Shown: positions 41,473 to 50,176 of the stretch, one piece after another
Numbering within the stretch: the first letter of the stretch is position 1
Layout of the letters: the number at the start of each line of letters is the position of its first letter
NCBI GenBank assembly: GCA_017515425.1
Contig: JAFWFU010000007.1
Location: 89,800-153,799, forward strand
Reading direction: 5' to 3'
Length of the DNA: 64,000 nt
Source of the DNA: Mogibacterium sp.
GTDB lineage: Bacteria > Bacillota > Clostridia > Peptostreptococcales > Anaerovoracaceae
Translations under genes and position numbers: made by a program
The notes under the pieces: generated by a model
What the model saw: the letters and a program-made list of their open reading frames with translations, nothing else
What the model was told of the DNA's origin: nothing
Databases searched by the model: none

Positions 41473-42465
41473 TCATATCGACATAGCGATATATTTCAGT
41501 ATTTCATTCGCCGTGGCAGACGTACCGAGAGGCGCTTTGAGCGCGCCTATCTCCGCAGCGTCATATTTGCGGCTCCTGAGCAAATCCTCTACCGTCGAGA
41601 AGATTTCCGTTTCCAGCGAATCCGAATAAATCTTTACTTCATTTATATACTCACCCTTCATGGCAAGCTGCACCTCAACCTCTCCCCATTCAAATCTGTG
41701 AATGATATTCTTTTCAAATGGGATTCGTACGCCGAGCCGCCATTCCTCAGAAGTGTATTTGTCTATCAAATGCTGCGGCACTTTTGGCGCGTCCGAAGAG
41801 ATAGCCTCCGCGTCATATACCTTCTCCGCCGCCAGCACCAAGGCATTCTTCATGGTCTCTATCTGAACGGGCAAAGGTTTTCCCGCGAGCTCCTCGTCAC
41901 TTATATGATCTACCAGATTAGTAACCCTAGACTTGACCGACGCGACGCCCTTGCTTTTCAGCTTGGAATCCGGCACATTCAGATATTTGCTCAAATCCTC
42001 AGGAACGACATTCATCATAATCGTGCCATGGTGATAGTTGCAGCCGCCGGTCGAAAAATACGCATGTCCGGAAAACTTCTTTTCCTCCACAGTCAAATCG
42101 TTTCTTCCATTCTTTACGGCGTTTATGCCGAGCAGTCTGCAAGCGAGCAGAATGACATCCGTCTGCTTTGCAATATCAAACAAATCGTCTCTGGCTATAA
42201 ATGTGAAATTCAGATTTCCCATATCGTGATAAACCGCGCCGCCGCCGCTCATGCGCCTAGCGAGATATATCCCGTCTCTCTTTATCGCCTCGACGTCACA
42301 TTCGCGCCACGGGTTTTGATTGCGCCCGATTACGACCGTATGCGCATTCTGCCAGAGGTACAGCAAAACCTCGCCCTCCGAGGCATTCATTGTAAGCAGC
42401 TCTTCGAGAGCGAGGTTCTCATACGGATTTGTAACGTCAGTTCTTATAATTTTAAGCTTCATCAT
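41473..42465 (-). CDS. lplA: Lipoate-protein ligase
   Basis: A 330-residue enzyme that activates free lipoate with ATP and attaches it to E2 or GcvH lysines. NPYENLALEELL is the first signature; RRMSGGGAVYHDMGNLNFTF binds lipoyl-AMP; KFSGHAYFSTGGCNYHHGTIMMN is also conserved. A C-terminal accessory domain (about 240-330) is present. The start is ATGATG directly after the stop of the DUF937 gene (TAAATGATG), so translation is probably coupled. The pairing with lpdA fits lipoate metabolism. Confidence 0.93.
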   Translation of the reverse strand: MMKLKIIRTDVTNPYENLALEELLTMNASEGEVLLYLWQNAHTVVIGRNQNPWRECDVEAIKRDGIYLARRMSGGGAVYHDMGNLNFTFIARDDLFDIAKQTDVILLACRLLGINAVKNGRNDLTVEEKKFSGHAYFSTGGCNYHHGTIMMNVVPEDLSKYLNVPDSKLKSKGVASVKSRVTNLVDHISDEELAGKPLPVQIETMKNALVLAAEKVYDAEAISSDAPKVPQHLIDKYTSEEWRLGVRIPFEKNIIHRFEWGEVEVQLAMKGEYINEVKIYSDSLETEIFSTVEDLLRSRKYDAAEIGALKAPLGTSATANEILKYIAMSI

Positions 42466-42981
42466 TTATTTCAGGAATTTGCCAACGAGCTTGATTACAT
42501 CATTGGCGTCAACGCCGTCCAGCAGCCCGCCTACAACGCCAAGCATATCATCAGAGGAGCTTGACTTCGCCTTCTTCGTCGCGCTCTTACCCATCTGGCT
42601 CATCAGGAAAGGCGCCGCGATAGCCATAATCTTCAAAATGGTCTTGGTGTCAAGCCCGCTCTTCTTCTCGACCTTAGCCGCAGCCTCATCTCTCTTCGAA
42701 CCGAGCAGGTGCTTTACAATCTTAGCACCGTCCTCAGTGTCTACGTTCTTGAGGAATTTGGTGAAATCGCTCGTATCGTCCTTACTGTGATCCTCGAGAG
42801 CCTGCAAGAAGCCCTTCTGAGTGTCCTTGTTTGATGCCTGCCCCTGCATTCCCTTGATGAGCAATGGCAGAACTTCCTCTATAGCAGATGTAGCGTCCTT
42901 CTCATCTACTCCGAGCAGTTGCCCGAGCTGTCCAATGCTGCCGCTGTTAAGCATCATTTTCATTACATCATTCATATCCAT
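42466..42981 (-). CDS. DUF937-like helical protein
   Basis: A 171-residue cytoplasmic protein with SGSIGQLGQLLGVDEKDATSAIEEVLPLLIKGM, typical of DUF937. The middle has KTILKIMAIAAPFLMSQMGK and the end a DMLGVVGGLLDG segment. Role unknown. The ATG at 42981 has AAGGAGGA nine bases upstream. Confidence 0.82.
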   Translation of the reverse strand: MDMNDVMKMMLNSGSIGQLGQLLGVDEKDATSAIEEVLPLLIKGMQGQASNKDTQKGFLQALEDHSKDDTSDFTKFLKNVDTEDGAKIVKHLLGSKRDEAAAKVEKKSGLDTKTILKIMAIAAPFLMSQMGKSATKKAKSSSSDDMLGVVGGLLDGVDANDVIKLVGKFLK

Positions 42982-43183
42982 GTTTAATCCTCCTTGCAAG
43001 TCAGCTAAAGAAACACTAATCAACGGACCCCTGCTGTCGGCAAAACTAGCAAGCCGACCAATCAGCGATTACTGAAATCCATACGCATAAATTTTAACTT
43101 CTGCCAGCCTTTTGTGTCAACTAAAACCATTGAATTATCAAGCTGTGAGTTCGCAGTTCTCCGCCACAAACCCATAAACTTGA

Positions 43184-43212
43184 TTGATAGTTTTTTGGTG
43201 TGCATATATAAT
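43184..43212 (+). promoter_or_regulatory. Strong promoter placed directly before the HipA-like start codon
   Basis: TTGATA (43184-43189), 17-bp spacer, TATAAT (43207-43212). Only six bases (CTAGGC) separate the -10 from the ATG at 43219, so the mRNA should begin at or within a base or two of the start codon. Confidence 0.75.
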
Positions 43213-43218
43213 CTAGGC

Positions 43219-44307
43219 ATGGATTATCAGATAATGCACAAAAACAGAATAGTTGCTGAAATTCGAGAGGACGGCTTTTGCAATATCCACAGCGAGGCTT
43301 TCATGCCTTGCAATCTTTGGCTTGAGGAAGATGATAGCTTGGATTCTCGCGTAGGCAATCTGACTAATCTCTATTATTGGTGCGCCTCGCGAGTCCTGAC
43401 CCTGGATCGCGCTTTTGCAAAAGAGATTTTAAACAGCCTCGGTCAGAATCAGGCAGTCACAGATCGCGAGCGTGCAGCCATTGCGGTAAGCTGCCATGCG
43501 CTTACTCTTACAGATGTTTTCTGGGTAAAATCAAAAGAAGAAAATATCACATTTGATGAGATAAACCTATTCGACCATTCACTCTCGATCGCCTTCGTAG
43601 ATGTCAGTCTGCGCGGCAAATCGCTCACCGCACAAAATGCAGAGCTTCTCGACCTTCGGGACGCTGCCGGTGATGTCTCCACGCAAGGGGTTGCCCCAAC
43701 AGCTTGGGTTAGGCGAAACGGAATATTCTATCTGCTGAAAAACGGAAGCACTACAGATGTGGAGGCAGAGCTTTTGGCAAGCAAAATCGCAGACTGCTTC
43801 AAATGCGACCATATAGAATATACCCCTGATGAATATGACGGCATTCCTGTATCCTCCAGCAGAATAATTACTTCCAAAGACCGCAGCATGGTGCCCATGG
43901 AGCATATCGAAATATACGCAGCCAATCAGGACACCTCCGCTTTGGATATTGTCTTGGAAAAGGACGCGTATTCATACCATATGATGAATATTATCGACTA
44001 CCTCGTCGGCAACACCGACAGGCATTGGGGGAATTGGGGATTCCTCGTGGACAACAATACCAATCAGCTTCTCAGATTGCATCCTCTGATGGATTTCAAC
44101 AAAGCCTTCACATCATATGACGATTTAGACGGAGCTGTCTGCCAGACAATTCCAGCCTCGCAAGGGCGCGTATCGCAAAAAGACGCCGCAGTAGACGCCG
44201 TTCAGTCCATTGGATTAAATATGGTGGAAAGCCCACAACGCGAATGGTTTTTCTCAGATAAGGCTTGGGAGATGTTCTGCCAGCGGCTTGAAGCGCTAAA
44301 TATTTAA
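43219..44307 (+). CDS. HipA-like serine/threonine kinase, probably on a leaderless mRNA
   Basis: A 362-residue protein of the HipA_C kinase fold. WVRRNGIFYLLKN (163-175) provides the ATP lysine, NTDRHWGNWG (265-274) the catalytic loop and DFN (292-294) the metal-binding motif. The HipA N-terminal domain is atypical and no hipB-like antitoxin gene is beside it. HipA kinases phosphorylate targets such as glutamyl-tRNA synthetase, but the target here is unknown. The ATG at 43219 sits seven bases after a perfect -10 box; an upstream frame to 43114 would contain the whole promoter and is rejected. Its plus-strand orientation is against its neighbours. Confidence 0.82.
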   Translation: MDYQIMHKNRIVAEIREDGFCNIHSEAFMPCNLWLEEDDSLDSRVGNLTNLYYWCASRVLTLDRAFAKEILNSLGQNQAVTDRERAAIAVSCHALTLTDVFWVKSKEENITFDEINLFDHSLSIAFVDVSLRGKSLTAQNAELLDLRDAAGDVSTQGVAPTAWVRRNGIFYLLKNGSTTDVEAELLASKIADCFKCDHIEYTPDEYDGIPVSSSRIITSKDRSMVPMEHIEIYAANQDTSALDIVLEKDAYSYHMMNIIDYLVGNTDRHWGNWGFLVDNNTNQLLRLHPLMDFNKAFTSYDDLDGAVCQTIPASQGRVSQKDAAVDAVQSIGLNMVESPQREWFFSDKAWEMFCQRLEALNI

Positions 44308-44405
44308 AATGCCGCCCGATTTATTTCTCTGCCATTTTCAGTTTTTTCTATTGTTTTCACTTCTTTTCCTTATTGTTCTCACTTCTCATTGACTCATTGT
44401 CAGTT
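44308..44405. repeat. 22-24-bp degenerate pyrimidine repeats between convergent genes
   Basis: ATTGTTTTCACTTCT (44350), ATTGTTCTCACTTCT (44372) and a weaker ATTGTCAGTTTTA copy (44396), spaced 22 and 24 bp, fill the gap between the convergent kinase and C_GCAxxG_C_C genes. Confidence 0.6.
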
Positions 44406-44864
44406 TTAGTGCCTAATTTTTATTCCTTTCTCGCGTTCCATTATCTTGGCAAATGACTTTATGCATTCGTGGACTATGCCCGTGCAATGCGTTTTTCGCT
44501 CGGGTTGCTCAAAGTCGAAGTCTGCTATGAGCTCCGGGCAAAGGCTGCTGCCGTATGCCGCCGCCACATTCTCGTTGAGCTCTCTGACGAGGGCGAGGCA
44601 TTTTTCGTATGAAAGGTCGCCCTTCACACTGCGTCCGAACACCTTGCCGAGAGCCATGGTCGCACCGGCTACAGCCCCGCAGACATTGCCGCCGTCACCG
44701 AAACCGTATGGAAAGCCCGTCGACATAGCGATGCCGTCTTCTGTTATGCCAAGCTCATAATGCCTGTTCAAAACATCTAGCACCGACTCCGAACACATGA
44801 AGCCCGTAGTGAAATTCTCAGTCGCATCCTCCAGCATATTTTGAAGGTTTACCTCTTTTATCAT
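44406..44864 (-). CDS. C_GCAxxG_C_C family protein
   Basis: A 152-residue protein with the family pattern FMCSESV, NVCGAVAGATMALG, a lone Cys in YEKCLALV, SLCPELI and HCTGIVHECIKSFAK. The regularly placed cysteines suggest a redox or metal role. Function unknown. GGGAG precedes the ATG at 44864; the frame extends twelve codons further without a better site. Confidence 0.85.
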   Translation of the reverse strand: MIKEVNLQNMLEDATENFTTGFMCSESVLDVLNRHYELGITEDGIAMSTGFPYGFGDGGNVCGAVAGATMALGKVFGRSVKGDLSYEKCLALVRELNENVAAAYGSSLCPELIADFDFEQPERKTHCTGIVHECIKSFAKIMEREKGIKIRH

Positions 44865-44967
44865 CTTGTCTCCCTCACTGCTCAAATTGGAAATCCGCAC
44901 CTTTTATTTAATTAAAAGGAAGCTCTCTTCGACTCCATACCGAAGTTCACTTCCATTATACTCTCTT

Positions 44968-46278
44968 TTATGCTCTTTTAGCGACTATTGCGCGCCATTC
45001 GCCGTCGTGCAGCACTTCTTGTATTTCGAAGCCTGCTGCGCGCACCGCCGCGCTTACAATTTCTTCCTTTATATCTAGTATTCCGGAGCTGATGAATATT
45101 CCGCCGCTTTTGAGCCGAGTCGCTGCGGCAGGTGCGAGTCTGATTATCAAATCCGCCATGAGATTAGCGACTATTATATCCGGCTCAAAGGTTTCCGAGC
45201 GTGAAGCAGCGACACTTGAATTTGAGGTTTCAGTGCCATTGTTTGGATTTTGAGTCGCAGCGGTGAAACTGTCAGCATTTTGAGCTTCGCCGTCGCTGTT
45301 CGAATTTGGAGGTTCACCGTCGCTGTTTGCATTTGGTGTTACGGTGACGCCGCTTGCTTTCGAGGCACAGTCGTCATCATTCGTTTCCGCTCCTGCTATT
45401 TGACCGTTCAGAAGATCGCCTGATTCTATCCTTATTCTGTCGGAAAGGCGGTTTCTCTCGATATTTTCCTTCGCGATTCGCACGACGTCCTCGTCTATGT
45501 CAATGCCGAGGCATTCTGAGGCGCCGAGGAGTGCGGCGGCTATTGCGAGTATGCCCGTGCCGGTGCCGACGTCGAGGACTTTCGGCGCTGCGAGCGGGGT
45601 TTTCTCTAGGGCGCGGATACAAAGTGCGGTTGTCTCGTGCAGTCCGCTTCCAAATGCCATTCCCGGATCCATTTCGATTACAATATCCTCCGGCTCGGCT
45701 TCGTAGCTTTCCCAGCTCGGCTTTACGACTATACGCTCTCCCACGCGGGTAGGTCTGAAATGCTCCTGCCATTTATACAGCCATTCGCTGTCGTCTGCTG
45801 TATCGCGGAGAGTCCACTCAATGACTACTTGCTCGGGCTTATCAGGCTTCGCCGTTTTGTCAGTAGCGAGGTCAATTTCAGACTGCGCCACCTTGTCAGT
45901 ACCGAAATCAATCTCAGCATTCGCCTTATTGTCAGCGCCGCAATCAGTCGCAGCTACCGCTTTATCTTTTAACGCTTTCTTATATTTTTTACAAAGAGAG
46001 TCTTTCAGCCTTTTCAAAAGGCTCGCTGCTCTCTCGGCTTCGCACTCTCCCTCTTCATCATCAGAAAAATAAAGCGTAACTGTCGGATTCCGCTCACCCT
46101 CGTGGCTGAGTTCTTCATTTATATAGTCATATCTATACCATTCGGGGTGAGCCTCTATATCCCAGAGGTCTTTGGGGTCATCGATTGCAAGCGAAACAAA
46201 TCCAGCCGCAGAAAGAGTTTCCATCACCGCACCGAGATTATCTGCTCCCGTTTCAATTTTAAGTTCCTTATATCTCAA
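44968..46278 (-). CDS. prmA: Ribosomal protein L11 methyltransferase with two low-complexity insertions
   Basis: A SAM-dependent enzyme that methylates ribosomal protein L11. FVSLAIDDPKD opens it; WQEHFRPTRVGERIVVKPSW, DPGMAFGSGLHETT, VLDVGTGTGILAIAAALLGA (234-253, SAM site) and IIVANLMADLII are family signatures. It is 436 residues, against about 300-315 in typical PrmA. The excess is two insertions. Residues about 106-148 come from a 36-bp DNA repeat. Residues about 293-362 are Asn/Ser/Asp/Gly-rich and lie inside the methyltransferase domain between the GDLL and PDIIVANL strands. Both keep the frame. The enzyme may still fold, with the inserts as surface loops. Confidence 0.9.
   Translation of the reverse strand: MRYKELKIETGADNLGAVMETLSAAGFVSLAIDDPKDLWDIEAHPEWYRYDYINEELSHEGERNPTVTLYFSDDEEGECEAERAASLLKRLKDSLCKKYKKALKDKAVAATDCGADNKANAEIDFGTDKVAQSEIDLATDKTAKPDKPEQVVIEWTLRDTADDSEWLYKWQEHFRPTRVGERIVVKPSWESYEAEPEDIVIEMDPGMAFGSGLHETTALCIRALEKTPLAAPKVLDVGTGTGILAIAAALLGASECLGIDIDEDVVRIAKENIERNRLSDRIRIESGDLLNGQIAGAETNDDDCASKASGVTVTPNANSDGEPPNSNSDGEAQNADSFTAATQNPNNGTETSNSSVAASRSETFEPDIIVANLMADLIIRLAPAAATRLKSGGIFISSGILDIKEEIVSAAVRAAGFEIQEVLHDGEWRAIVAKRA
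45230..45345. repeat. 27-bp in-frame repeats in prmA
   Basis: CGCCGTCGCTGTTCGAATTTG (45288) and CACCGTCGCTGTTTGCATTTG (45315) are 27 bp apart. More diverged relatives of the unit lie to the left. They encode the NSDGEPPNS-type insertion. Confidence 0.7.
45857..45955. repeat. 36-bp in-frame repeats in prmA
   Basis: TTGTCAG begins at 45857, 45893 and 45929, exactly 36 bp apart, with TCAATTTCAG/TCAATCTCAG at a fixed offset in the first two. They encode repeated DK-x-A-x-x-EIDxxTD units. Confidence 0.8.
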
Positions 46279-46315
46279 TTTCTTTCCTCTTCATTGAATA
46301 AATTGTTGCTGCTCC

Positions 46316-48100
46316 CTATTTCTTATACCCTTTCTCCTTCAGGACTTTGTAAATATTTTTATCATACTCCTCACATATCCAAAGGGTATAGAACTTATTA
46401 CCAATGATGGCCCTCTCCGCAGTTTCAATATCTATATAGTTTCCGGCTTCGTCGCCGATTTGGACAGTCTGGTCGAAGGTTCTCGACATTATATCCTGCG
46501 TCAAGGCAGCCTGTATGTCTTTCCAATCGTCCTTTCTGATCTCTATCAACTCTTCGCTTCCCATATCGCTCAATTTTATCGTCCGAGCATTTGCGAAGAT
46601 AGTATTCAAGTCCTCGCGGAACCGCTCTTTGAACGCCTTGTTGTCATATAGCCTTCTGAGCGCCTTTTCGCTGTCAGAGCCGTTGCATTTCACATCATAC
46701 TTCCTCTTCATCTCCCTGCCGTTTTCAAGCTCCCATACAATAGTGACATCACAGCTCGAAGTCATGTCATAATCTTCGCTCCAGATATTATTCAACTCAT
46801 TTAGAATGCTCTCGTCATTCACAATGGCTTCGTGCAAATTCAGAACATCTTTTATCAGCGCTGGATTATCGCTCCTTCTATCCTCATTGTTGTCGATCTG
46901 CGGTATAGCCTGCTGGAATACGGTTCGGCAGGAAACGCTCTTTATTTCATCCGCGTTCGGAACCCTCCTCTCATATCCCGTGATGTCGAATACCGTAAAC
47001 GCCATTATGACCGCCAGCACTGCCAGGAATATGCCGTATTGAATGAAGTTCCTCTTGTTGAAAATCTTGTAACTGCTATCCGCTATCATTCTCATTGCCG
47101 CATACATCACCGTAGAGGCTATAATCGACGTGAGGGCAAATCGCGTTGCGTCATTCATACTGCTGTCAAATGCGAAGAGCGTGCTGGTATGTGTGAATGT
47201 AATCGTGAGAACTGCCGCCAAAATAGTCGCGAGCGTATCTCCCACGGCGGGGAATGTCGTAGAATTCCCTACGCGCTCCAGCTTTACCCTCTTGTAAATC
47301 AACAGCGACGCTACCGTAAGAATCACGGCGATAGCGATATAATACAGCAGCATTCCCGCTTCAAGTCCGAAGCCTTCCTTCGCCATAGCGTAAGCGCATA
47401 CGTTGAGATATGTATAGTCAAAATTAAGTCCGTCATAGCCGACCAGGAATCTGCCGCATGTAGTGTCGAGCAGAAGAACCAATCCCACAGGCGCGAAGAA
47501 GAGGAAGTACGCGAGCAGTCCGTGTATCCCCTTTTGCCCTGACAGCACCCCCGCAAGGCAGGCTATGGCATAGACGACCGTAGCGACAACGACGCTCGTG
47601 ATTATGAATTCAAACATATGAGGCAGGGTGAATATCTCCTTTGCACTCATGGCTTCTGTCCCGAACATATCATAAAAATCCGTGGCGGCAGGCCCCGCAT
47701 TTATTGACGTCGCTCCTCTGAGGCTCATCAGCATGACTGCAAAGACCACAATCGGGACAACAATCATAAGCCACCCCGATATGAATGCGGAGTTAAACAG
47801 CCTCGTCCTGTTAAGCGGCAGGCTGTGCATGGTGTTAGAACTGACTTGCCTATGCATATAGTCAAAAGCCTCTACTGACGCCAATACCGCAAGCAGGACG
47901 AGCGAGAAATTCATCATAAAGGACCCGCCCTTCATAAGCTCCGCCGCGGAAGTCGCCACATAGTTAAACTGTCTATAATTGTAAATCATCGGCAGCATTA
48001 GCCCCATCACAAATATCATCAGGCACACCGCCGACAAGGACCAAAGTCTTCTTAAATTATCTTTAATGACAGCCTTAGAATAGGAGTTCTTTGATAGCAT
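46316..48100 (-). CDS. ABC transporter permease
   Basis: A 594-residue integral membrane protein with an N-terminal membrane domain of six or more segments, a further group at about residues 300-390 and a large extracytoplasmic C-terminal part. MHRQVSSNTMHSLPLNRTRLF is the cytoplasmic loop typical of permeases paired with YtrB/BcrA-like ATPases. The ATG at 48100 has GAGGTGAGG upstream and lies within the last 26 bp of the ATPase gene. Likely cargo is an antibiotic or lipid-type compound (inference). Confidence 0.85.
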   Translation of the reverse strand: MLSKNSYSKAVIKDNLRRLWSLSAVCLMIFVMGLMLPMIYNYRQFNYVATSAAELMKGGSFMMNFSLVLLAVLASVEAFDYMHRQVSSNTMHSLPLNRTRLFNSAFISGWLMIVVPIVVFAVMLMSLRGATSINAGPAATDFYDMFGTEAMSAKEIFTLPHMFEFIITSVVVATVVYAIACLAGVLSGQKGIHGLLAYFLFFAPVGLVLLLDTTCGRFLVGYDGLNFDYTYLNVCAYAMAKEGFGLEAGMLLYYIAIAVILTVASLLIYKRVKLERVGNSTTFPAVGDTLATILAAVLTITFTHTSTLFAFDSSMNDATRFALTSIIASTVMYAAMRMIADSSYKIFNKRNFIQYGIFLAVLAVIMAFTVFDITGYERRVPNADEIKSVSCRTVFQQAIPQIDNNEDRRSDNPALIKDVLNLHEAIVNDESILNELNNIWSEDYDMTSSCDVTIVWELENGREMKRKYDVKCNGSDSEKALRRLYDNKAFKERFREDLNTIFANARTIKLSDMGSEELIEIRKDDWKDIQAALTQDIMSRTFDQTVQIGDEAGNYIDIETAERAIIGNKFYTLWICEEYDKNIYKVLKEKGYKK

Positions 48101-48995
48101 TGTCCTCACCTCCCAGCTCATGTATGAATACTTCTTCCAATGTCAAAGGCAGCATATCGAATACCAGCGGCTCTTGACTGCCTATAATATTCTTAATCTC
48201 CTCCTGCGTATTTCCCACCAGGAGCAAATCCACCGTGCCCCTCGACTCTTTGTGCAGGATATTAAGCCCCTCATATGGCTCGTTTCTCTTCTTGGTCTTT
48301 AGCACCGCGTCGCCCGAGCCGAAGGAGACCTGCACCTTATGCAGATCCCCGCGAAGCGACTCCATATCGCGCTCCAGCACGGTTTTACCATTATGCAATA
48401 TGCCTATTCTGTCGCAAATCCCTTCCATTTCCTTGAGATTATGCGAGGAAACGAGGACTGACATCTGCCTGTCCGCCACATCGTCTACTATATATCTCCA
48501 AACATGCTTGCGGACTATCGGGTCGAGTCCGTCGATAGGCTCGTCCAGCAGCAGAAAGTCGGGCATTGTGGACATTGCGAGGCAAAACGCCGCCTGTTTT
48601 TTCATTCCCTTGGAGAATGATTTTATCTTAGCCAATGGATTGAGCTTGAAAGTCCCTATCATGCTGAGGAACCGCTCCTCGTTCCACCTGCTGTAAAGCC
48701 CGCTGTAAAATCGCCCCATATCCTTCATTCTATAGCCCTGCGGGAAATATAGGTCGTCCGGTATTATGGCTATGCGCTCTTTGAGCAATTCGTTTTCCCA
48801 GATGTCCTCCCCGTCGAATTCTATAGTGCCGCTGTCCTGGCGAAGAACCCCCGCGAGGTGCTTGATAGCCGTGGTTTTCCCTGCGCCGTTAGTGCCTACC
48901 ATGCCGTATATGGACGCTGTAGGTACTGTCAAATCCATGCCCACAAGAGCCGGTTTCTTTTCGTATTTCTTGTATAAGTCCTTAACGATTATCAT
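48075..48995 (-). CDS. ABC transporter ATP-binding protein
   Basis: A 306-residue ATPase. Walker A is GTNGAGKTT, the signature FSKGMKKQAAFCLAM is a variant of LSGGQ, and Walker B is FLLLDEPIDGLD with SSHNLKEMEGICDR after it. It belongs to the YtrB/BcrA-like family that pairs with a two-domain permease. The ATG at 48995 has GAGAGG upstream and overlaps the end of the GntR gene by 14 bp. Confidence 0.92.
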   Translation of the reverse strand: MIIVKDLYKKYEKKPALVGMDLTVPTASIYGMVGTNGAGKTTAIKHLAGVLRQDSGTIEFDGEDIWENELLKERIAIIPDDLYFPQGYRMKDMGRFYSGLYSRWNEERFLSMIGTFKLNPLAKIKSFSKGMKKQAAFCLAMSTMPDFLLLDEPIDGLDPIVRKHVWRYIVDDVADRQMSVLVSSHNLKEMEGICDRIGILHNGKTVLERDMESLRGDLHKVQVSFGSGDAVLKTKKRNEPYEGLNILHKESRGTVDLLLVGNTQEEIKNIIGSQEPLVFDMLPLTLEEVFIHELGGEDNAIKELLF

Positions 48996-49434
48996 TTGCG
49001 CCTCTCTTTCCTTCCATGCCGCTGTCACTTTCTTTCGTTTGGCGGGTGGACTTGATTTTCTCAAGCTCGCTTTCTATTGCTTCGAATGCTTTGTCCTTCG
49101 CGTCATTCGGGTCTACGCCGAGATAGGTGAGGGCTCTGAAACTCTCCCTCAGTCTGTCAAGGGTGTCGCTTACCTTGGCATTGTCTAGGGTGATGAGCTC
49201 CCGCCCCGAGACGAAGGTACCTTTGCCGCTTACTGTATAGATGTAGCCGTCGCGCTCCAATTCCTTGAAGGCTTTTTGCACCGTGTTCGGGTTTATCGTG
49301 AGTTGGCGCGACAGTTCGCGCACGGAGGGCAGTTTACTGCCTTCTGTGAGTACGCCCATCATCACGAGCTCCTTTATTCTGTCGATAACCTGCTCATATA
49401 CCGACTTGTTCGATTTTATATCGAGTTGAAACAT
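48982..49434 (-). CDS. GntR-family regulator, YtrA type
   Basis: A 150-residue repressor-like protein with a winged helix-turn-helix (VYEQVIDRIKELVMMGVLTEGSKLPSVRELSRQLTINPNTVQKAF) and a short C-terminal dimerisation helix, as in YtrA. It heads the ABC operon and probably represses it until an envelope-active drug is present (inference from B. subtilis ytr). The three genes overlap one another and should be translated together. Confidence 0.92.
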   Translation of the reverse strand: MFQLDIKSNKSVYEQVIDRIKELVMMGVLTEGSKLPSVRELSRQLTINPNTVQKAFKELERDGYIYTVSGKGTFVSGRELITLDNAKVSDTLDRLRESFRALTYLGVDPNDAKDKAFEAIESELEKIKSTRQTKESDSGMEGKRGANDNR

Positions 49435-49481
49435 CTCTTTCCTTTCGTATTATTGTTAAAAGTATTCGATTATTTCACTTG

Positions 49482-49493
49482 CTCAGAATGACA
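49482..49493 (-). repeat. GTCATTCTGAGC core of the dispersed repeat, opposite orientation
   Basis: GCTCAGAATGAC on the plus strand is the reverse complement of the motif core at 27917. Confidence 0.55.
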
Positions 49494-49600
49494 CAACCTG
49501 CTCTTTCACAGTAGCAGGAGCTTTCCGCTTGAACAGCAGGAGATCTTTCTGTGGGAATCGTACCCCAAGCACTCAGTCGAAAGACTTCTAAAAATCTCAG

Positions 49601-50069
49601 TTTTCGTACACATATAGCGATGCTTTTTCTCTATGCGTGTTAAGTGTACTACTTCGCATGGTACGCTGTCAACAGCACTTCTTTTTTTCGTGAATTCTTG
49701 CGGGAATTCTTGTGGAAAACGAGCGCTGAACAGCAGCCTTGCGGGATAACGTATCCTTTCTGCGGCTGTAAGATTGACCTTGGCTCGCCTATCGATATAG
49801 ATTTGTGTATATAATGACAATCTTCCGAAATTTGTACACATATTCGATGTGATAAATGCGTCTGGACTATAATATATGGTCGATATGTGTATTTTTTTCT
49901 TTATTTCAGGAAATCATACACAGATTTTTGAAGTATCTGTGTATGATTTTTGCAAATTGTCCTTTTCGTACACAAATTTACGATTTTTAATACTAATACA
50001 GGCAGTCTGACAGGTAAAATGTGTATGTTCCGAAGAATGCGAGCGAATTATACACACAATCGGCGATAT
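49601..50069. repeat. Array of oriented TACACA-type sites in a 740-bp intergenic region
   Basis: Copies on the plus strand: TTTTCGTACACATATAGCGA (49601), TTTGTACACATATTCGATG (49831), TTTTCGTACACAAATTTACG (49963, followed by AT) and ATTATACACACAATCGGCGA (50047). Copies on the minus strand: at 49791-49814 (plus-strand ATCGATATAGATTTGTGTAT) and at 49879-49898 (plus-strand GGTCGATATGTGTATTTTTT). A weaker ATGTGTATG lies near 50019. The shared form is TNGTACACAWATNNNCGAT. No gene is credible in this region between tyrS and the GntR gene. Confidence 0.8.
49911..49951. terminator. Strong hairpin inside the TACACA region
   Basis: AAATCATACACAGAT (49911-49925) and ATCTGTGTATGATTT (49935-49949) are perfect complements with a 9-base loop, and TT follows. 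The arms also hold the TACACA word. It could end transcripts on either strand, but no gene points into it closely. Confidence 0.55.
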
Positions 50070-50087
50070 CCCCACAAGAATTTATGA

Positions 50088-50132
50088 AAAGCAAAGAAAA
50101 GACGGTTCGTAAAGTGTCTTTGCGAACCGTCT
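50088..50132 (-). terminator. tyrS terminator
   Basis: On the minus strand AGACGGTTCG (50123-50132) pairs with CGAACCGTCT (50100-50109), with an inner AAAG/CTTT extension, followed by TTTTCTTTGC. It lies about 45 bp after the tyrS stop. Confidence 0.85.
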
Positions 50133-50176
50133 CTGCATATTATCCGAAAGAAATATCCGTTAATTGAATTATAGGC

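Noticed and set aside
43114-43218. A 35-residue N-terminal extension of the HipA-like kinase
   Set aside because: It spans the whole TTGATA-17-TATAAT promoter and lacks a ribosome site.
49506-49841. A 111-codon minus-strand frame in the TACACA region
   Set aside because: No ribosome site, mixed composition, and it runs through the repeated sites; treated as noncoding.
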